Positions 17,901 to 20,577 of a stretch of DNA of 20,577 nucleotides are shown here, one piece after another. A model generated the notes under the pieces. The model saw nothing but the letters and a program-made list of their open reading frames with translations. It had not been told where the DNA came from and did not search any database. The position numbers were made by a program, and so were the translations under genes. The stretch covers positions 1 through 20,577 of the forward strand of contig DXXG01000006.1 in NCBI GenBank assembly GCA_019416455.1. The letters are read 5' to 3'. Numbering within the stretch: position 1 is the stretch's first letter; each line of letters begins with the position of its first letter. Origin of the DNA: Clostridiales bacterium. GTDB taxonomy: Bacteria > Bacillota > Clostridia > Oscillospirales > Acutalibacteraceae.

Positions 17901-19048
17901 ATGACTTCGCCGGTGGCCTTCATCTGGGTGCCCAGGTCACGCTTGGCGTAAACGAATTTATCGAAGGGCCACTTGGGGAACTTCACCGCCACGTAGTCCA
18001 AAGCGGGCTCGAAAGCAGCGTAGGTCTTGCCGGTAACCGCGTTCTTGATCTCGTCCAGAGTGTAGCCGATGGCGATCTTGGTGGCCACCTTGGCGATGGG
18101 ATAACCGGTAGCCTTGGAAGCCAGAGCGGAAGAACGGGACACACGGGGGTTAACTTCGATGACGGCGTATTCAAAAGAGGTGGGATGAAGAGCGAACTGG
18201 CAGTTGCAGCCGCCTTCCACGCCCAGCTCGTCAATGATCTTCAGAGCAGCGGAGCGGAGCATCTGATACTCTTTATCAGAAAGGGTGACCGTGGGAGCAA
18301 TAACGATGGAGTCGCCGGTATGCACGCCCACCGGGTCCAGGTTCTCCATGGAGCACACGGTGATGGTGTTGCCCTTGCTGTCACGCATGACCTCGAACTC
18401 GATCTCTTTCCAGCCGGCGATGGACTTTTCCACCAGGATCTGGGTGATGGGGGAAAGGGCCAGGCCATTGGCGGCAGTCTCCCGCAGTTCTTCCTGGTTG
18501 TTGACGATGCCGCCGCCGCTGCCGCCCAGAGTGAAGGCGGGACGGATGATGACGGGATAGCCGATCTCCAGCGCGAAAGCCTCGGCGTCCTCCACGGTGG
18601 TCACCACCTTAGAGGGGATGCAGGGCTGGCCGATCTTCTCCATGGTGTCCTTGAAGATCTGACGGTCCTCGGCCTTGTCGATGGTCTCAGGGGAAGCGCC
18701 CAGCAGCCGCACATTGTGCTTTGCCAGGAAACCCTCCTTGGCCAGCTGCATGGACAGGGTCAGGCCGGTCTGGCCGCCGAAACCGGACAGAATGCTGTCG
18801 GGCTTTTCCTTTTCAATGATCCGCTTGACCGTGGTCAGGGTCAGGGGCTCGATGTAGATCTTGTCCGCCATGGCCTTATCGGTCATGATGGTGGCGGGGT
18901 TGGAGTTTACCAGCACGATCTCAATGCCGTCGTCCCGCAGGGCCCGGCAGGCCTGGGTGCCGGCGTAGTCGAATTCCGCGGCCTGGCCGATCACAATAGG
19001 GCCGGAGCCGATGACCAATACCTTTTTAATGTCCTTATTCAGTGGCAT
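14969..19048 (-). CDS. carB: CarB-DapF fusion: carbamoyl phosphate synthase large chain plus diaminopimelate epimerase
   Basis: One 1359-residue open frame. Residues 1 to about 1070 are a complete carbamoyl phosphate synthase large chain: an ATP-grasp half starting VLVIGSGPIVIGQAAEFDYA, a linking domain, a second half starting VIVLGSGPIRIGQGIEFDYA near 552, and an MGS-like regulatory domain from about 936. Usual CarB length is about 1060-1075. After a short linker (about 1058-1073) comes a full DapF domain (1074-1359). Its catalytic Cys1146 (MCGNGIRC) and Cys1302 (ETMACGTGTC), SMGNPHC, and IWERGSGE are kept. However, the N-terminal motif reads KMSACSNDY instead of the usual KMHGxGNDY, so a conserved His and two Gly are lost. 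The ATG follows GGAGGGGG placed within the last codons of carA, 1 base after its stop. No stop codon or frameshift is seen at the junction. Confidence 0.95.
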   Translation of the reverse strand: MPLNKDIKKVLVIGSGPIVIGQAAEFDYAGTQACRALRDDGIEIVLVNSNPATIMTDKAMADKIYIEPLTLTTVKRIIEKEKPDSILSGFGGQTGLTLSMQLAKEGFLAKHNVRLLGASPETIDKAEDRQIFKDTMEKIGQPCIPSKVVTTVEDAEAFALEIGYPVIIRPAFTLGGSGGGIVNNQEELRETAANGLALSPITQILVEKSIAGWKEIEFEVMRDSKGNTITVCSMENLDPVGVHTGDSIVIAPTVTLSDKEYQMLRSAALKIIDELGVEGGCNCQFALHPTSFEYAVIEVNPRVSRSSALASKATGYPIAKVATKIAIGYTLDEIKNAVTGKTYAAFEPALDYVAVKFPKWPFDKFVYAKRDLGTQMKATGEVMSIADTFEMALMKAVRGAEISLDTLNLPKFATETDENLWHIAVHATDERLFAVYELLKRGVTVEKMHEETMIDCWFLNKIMNLLNYERELAKGQLTEELYTQGKKLGYPDKTIARLSGCEVNFERKPTFKMVDTCAGEFAAHTPYFYATYDTEESGGEDEALEFIGGDREKKTVIVLGSGPIRIGQGIEFDYASVHCVMSLQKLGYEVVIINNNPETVSTDFDTGDRLYFEPLSPEDVLDIIKIEKPVGVVVAFGGQTAIKLTKTLAENNIPILGSSADTIDMAEDRERFDDLLERSGIKRPKGHTIMTTEEALNAAQELGYPVLMRPSYVLGGQNMIIAYCDEDIQEYMAIILSHKQDNPVLIDKYLSGMEIEVDAICDGENILIPGIMEHVERTGIHSGDSIAVYPASDIDDDMSAKIVSTTETLCRELNALGLINLQYIIMDGEIYVIEVNPRASRTVPYISKVTGVPMCDLATKVSLGYKLTDLGFGTGLFKPSPYVAVKVPVFSFEKLTDVDTHLGPEMKSTGEVLGIGNNLEEALYKGLIASGHKMTKGGGVFITVRDQDKPEIGEIAKKFAKMGFEIYATTGTAMVLAKVGLSVKIVDKIHESSVNTITLLESGKVNYVISTSAKGRNPARDSVKIRRKASLLGIPCLTALDTANALADSLMSRYTPENTEIIDINNLKEHKQELKFTKMSACSNDYIYINCFDQKNVVASPEFLSIFLSDRHNGVGGDGVILICPSDVADAQMRMFNLDGSEGLMCGNGIRCVAKYLFDNGIARGEKVGEGRYVLHIDTKSGVKECTVITKNGLVSKVSVDMGKAELAPEKIPVRLEGDKVVDKPISIGGNVYRITCVSMGNPHCTVFVPSVDKLDLEDIGPKFEYDPMFPERVNVGFVEVIDKHTLKARIWERGSGETMACGTGTCAAVVAATLNGYCEKGKDIRVILKGGELKINYTDDRVLMTGKAEKVYDGVVEV

Positions 19049-19049
19049 G

Positions 19050-20129
19050 TTAGTCCCCCTCCTTCATCATGGTGAAAAACTCATCGAACAGCTCCTGGGT
19101 GTCCAGAGGACCGCCGCAGGCTTCGGGATGGAACTGCACGGAGAACGCGGGGCAGTCCGTGTAGCGGATGCCTTCGCAGGTACCGTCGTTGACGTTGACG
19201 AACAGCTCCTTGGCAACGCCGCTGTCGATGCTGGAGCTCACCACAGCGTAACCGTGGTTCTGGCTGGAAATGTACACCCGGCCGGTCTCCAGGTTTTTCA
19301 CAGGCTGGTTGGCGCCCCGGTGGCCGTACTTCAGCTTCTCGGTCTTAAAGCCGTGAGCCAACGCCAGCAGCTGATGGCCCAGGCAGATGCCGAACAGAGG
19401 GATGTTCAGCTTGCAGATCTCTTTCAGATTGGCGATGATCTCCGTGTTCTCGGCAGGATCGCCAGGACCGTTCGACAGCATGATACCGTCCACACCCATT
19501 TCCTGGATCTCCTTGGCGGTGGTGGTGCAGGGGCACACAGTGACTTCCGCGCCGCGGTTCACCAGTTCCCGGTAGATGTTCTTCTTCAGGCCGAAATCCA
19601 GCAGGGCGATCTTCTTTTTCACGTCTCCTTCGGGCTTTACCACATACCGCTCCGGAGTAGAGGAGGCTTTCACCGCTCCGGTGACCCGGTAGGCCTTCAG
19701 CTCCTCAAAATCCACCTTGGAGGGATCGTCGGTGATCTTGCCGTTCATGACGCCCGTCTCCCGGATGATCTTCGTCAAGGTGCGGGTATCGATGCCGGAA
19801 AGGCCGATGACGCCCCTTTCTTGAAAAAAGGTGTCAAGGCTGCCCTCAGAACGGAAGTTGGAGGGAGCTTGGCACCAATGTTTTACGATATACGCGCAGG
19901 GACCGATGGCGTCGCTTTCAAAGTCGGCGGGAATAACGCCGTAATTGCCAATAAGGGGGAAGGTCTGCACTACCATCTGCCCCCAATAGCTGCGATCGGT
20001 CAACGTTTCCAAATAGCCGGTCATGCCGGTGGTAAACACCACTTCAGCGGTCATATCGCCGTCAGCGCCAAAACGCTCGCCGCGGAACACTTTACCGTTT
20101 TCCAGCACAAGATATCCAGTTTTCCCCAT
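19050..20129 (-). CDS. carA: Carbamoyl phosphate synthase small chain
   Basis: A 359-residue glutaminase subunit that passes ammonia from glutamine to CarB for carbamoyl phosphate synthesis, feeding pyrimidines and arginine. The N-terminal CarA-specific domain has LVLENGKVFRGERFG and TGMTGYLETLTDRSYWGQ segments. The C-terminal class I amidotransferase domain has Cys249 in FGICLGHQ, and His334 and Glu336 in VQFHPEACGGP. Length and motifs are normal. An AAAGGG site precedes the ATG. The stop codon is 1 base from the carB start and the last codons (KEGD) carry the carB ribosome site, so the two subunits are translationally coupled. It is the first gene of the unit that runs to araD. No PyrR-type binding sequence or attenuator was recognised in its leader. 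Confidence 0.97.
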   Translation of the reverse strand: MGKTGYLVLENGKVFRGERFGADGDMTAEVVFTTGMTGYLETLTDRSYWGQMVVQTFPLIGNYGVIPADFESDAIGPCAYIVKHWCQAPSNFRSEGSLDTFFQERGVIGLSGIDTRTLTKIIRETGVMNGKITDDPSKVDFEELKAYRVTGAVKASSTPERYVVKPEGDVKKKIALLDFGLKKNIYRELVNRGAEVTVCPCTTTAKEIQEMGVDGIMLSNGPGDPAENTEIIANLKEICKLNIPLFGICLGHQLLALAHGFKTEKLKYGHRGANQPVKNLETGRVYISSQNHGYAVVSSSIDSGVAKELFVNVNDGTCEGIRYTDCPAFSVQFHPEACGGPLDTQELFDEFFTMMKEGD

Positions 20130-20235
20130 ACGCTCAACCCTTTCTCTCTCGTTATCAGACGCCGCGCCCAGCCACTGACTTTCCCCGTGCCTGCTCCAGG
20201 CGCCGCAGTCCGCATCTCACAGTTATCAATAGTAT

Positions 20236-20264
20236 ATCATACCCGATAGGTGAAAAACAAGCAA
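20236..20264 (-). promoter_or_regulatory. Likely promoter of the carA operon
   Basis: On the minus strand TTGCTT (20264-20259) and TATGAT (20241-20236) are 17 bases apart, giving a start near 20229 and a leader of about 100 bases. A shifted pair, TTGTTT with TATACT at 18 bases, overlaps it. The boxes are moderate, not perfect. Confidence 0.6.
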
Positions 20265-20383
20265 GAAGATTTTTCAATTCTCTACTTTTCACAAACCCTT
20301 CTGCGTCTCTGGAATTTTTTCAGTCCTTTTCCCGGCTTCATTTTCTCCGCCCCGGAAAATGGCCGTCCGGCCGCAAAAATTTG

Positions 20384-20413
20384 TTGACAAACCGCCCGGC
20401 TCAGGTATAGAAT
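20384..20413 (+). promoter_or_regulatory. Promoter of the glutamine synthetase gene
   Basis: TTGACA at 20384-20389 is perfect. The -10 may be TAGAAT at 20408-20413 (spacing 18) or TATAGA at 20406-20411 (spacing 16). Transcription would start near 20420, only about 10 bases before the leader hairpin. Confidence 0.78.
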
Positions 20414-20428
20414 ACCACATAGAACAGC

Positions 20429-20461
20429 AAAGGCGCTGAAGGGGTCCCCCTCAGCGCCTTT
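20429..20461 (+). promoter_or_regulatory. Strong 5'-leader hairpin before glutamine synthetase
   Basis: AAAGGCGCTGA pairs perfectly with TCAGCGCCTTT (11 pairs), extended inward by AGGGG/CCCCT. It lies between the promoter and the ribosome site and is followed by CGTGTTAATCC, so the T-run is short (TTT). It may be a premature terminator or attenuator controlled by nitrogen status, or a stability element. I could not find a second hairpin of the ANTAR type. Confidence 0.75.
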
Positions 20462-20494
20462 CGTGTTAATCCTCCTAGGAAAGAGTGGTACGCT

Positions 20495-20577
20495 ATGACT
20501 TGTTCCGAAACCCGCAAAAGCATCCCCGAGCTCTTCGGCAGCTCGGTCTTTAACGACGACGTCATGCAGGAGCGGCT
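20495..20577 (+). CDS. Glutamine synthetase type III, N-terminus only (partial)
   Basis: Only the first 27 codons are inside the window; the gene runs off the right edge. The peptide contains SIPELFGSSVFNDDVMQERL, which matches the conserved start of type III glutamine synthetases (GlnN/GSIII), large enzymes of about 700 residues that make glutamine from glutamate and ammonia. AGGAAAG lies 11 bases before the ATG. It diverges from carA and would supply the glutamine that CarA/CarB and PyrG consume. The identification rests on a short stretch, so the family call is likely but not certain. Confidence 0.75.
   Translation, partial: MTCSETRKSIPELFGSSVFNDDVMQER

Larger units (their letters stand above)
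20130..20494. other. Divergent regulatory region, carA / glutamine synthetase
   Basis: This 365-base gap separates the minus-strand carA unit from the plus-strand glutamine synthetase gene. It holds the two promoters and the leader hairpin listed separately. It also has a GC-rich carA leader of about 100 bases, an AT-rich stretch at about 20225-20340, and a small GGCCG-TC-CGGCC palindrome at 20361-20372 just before the plus-strand -35 box. No small gene or known riboswitch was recognised. Confidence 0.7.

Noticed and set aside
14138..19075. A 1645-residue open frame on the plus strand opposite carB-dapF and dapF.
   Set aside because: It is the antisense shadow of well-identified genes. In these genes TTA, CTA and TCA codons are rare, so the opposite strand stays open. 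The translation is rich in His, Gly, Leu and Val without any family motif.
20130..20235. A PyrR attenuator or pyrimidine riboswitch in the carA leader.
   Set aside because: No PyrR-like binding loop and no terminator/antiterminator pair could be found by eye.

Overview
The window looks like a chromosomal segment of a GC-rich, low-GC-phylum (Bacillota/Clostridia) anaerobe, most likely an Oscillospiraceae-type gut bacterium. The signs are a T-box leader, sigma-A type promoters, strong AGGAGG-type ribosome sites, a type III glutamine synthetase start, DapL-type lysine/meso-DAP synthesis and clostridial protein flavours. The species assignment is inference. No tRNA, rRNA, CRISPR array or recognisable transposase was seen.

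Layout. (1) 1-295: a 118-bp direct tandem repeat, at least 2.5 copies, cut by the window edge and ending 2 bases before the stop codon of the first gene. (2) 298-5285, minus strand: an operon read right to left from a consensus promoter, through a T-box leader, then a RimJ/RimL-like GNAT acetyltransferase, an M42 aminopeptidase, alanyl-tRNA synthetase (alaS) and a HIT hydrolase. The T-box probably senses tRNA-Ala, so AlaRS and its three companions would rise when alanine charging falls. (3) 5282-6889, minus: a class B penicillin-binding protein whose stop codon lies inside the -35 box of the T-box promoter. (4) 7057-9176, plus: two overlapping half-size TauE/SafE membrane proteins, a DUF378 protein, and an unrecognised AT-richer three-helix membrane protein bracketed by two near-identical terminators. 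(5) 9270-20129, minus: a tandem-GNAT protein, araD, dapL, pyrG, dapF, a carB-dapF fusion and carA, transcribed from a promoter near 20236-20264. (6) 20384-20577, plus: promoter, strong 5'-leader hairpin and the first 27 codons of a type III glutamine synthetase, divergent from carA.

How the genes fit together. CarA/CarB make carbamoyl phosphate for pyrimidine and arginine synthesis and PyrG makes CTP; both use glutamine, which the divergent glutamine synthetase supplies. DapL and DapF are consecutive steps to meso-diaminopimelate (cell wall and lysine). The most striking feature is that carB runs in frame into a second complete diaminopimelate epimerase domain (1359 residues in all), immediately followed by a free-standing dapF paralogue. 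Nearly all protein-coding space is explained; the open points are the fusion, the T-box operon content, the orphan membrane protein, the split transporter and the tandem repeat.
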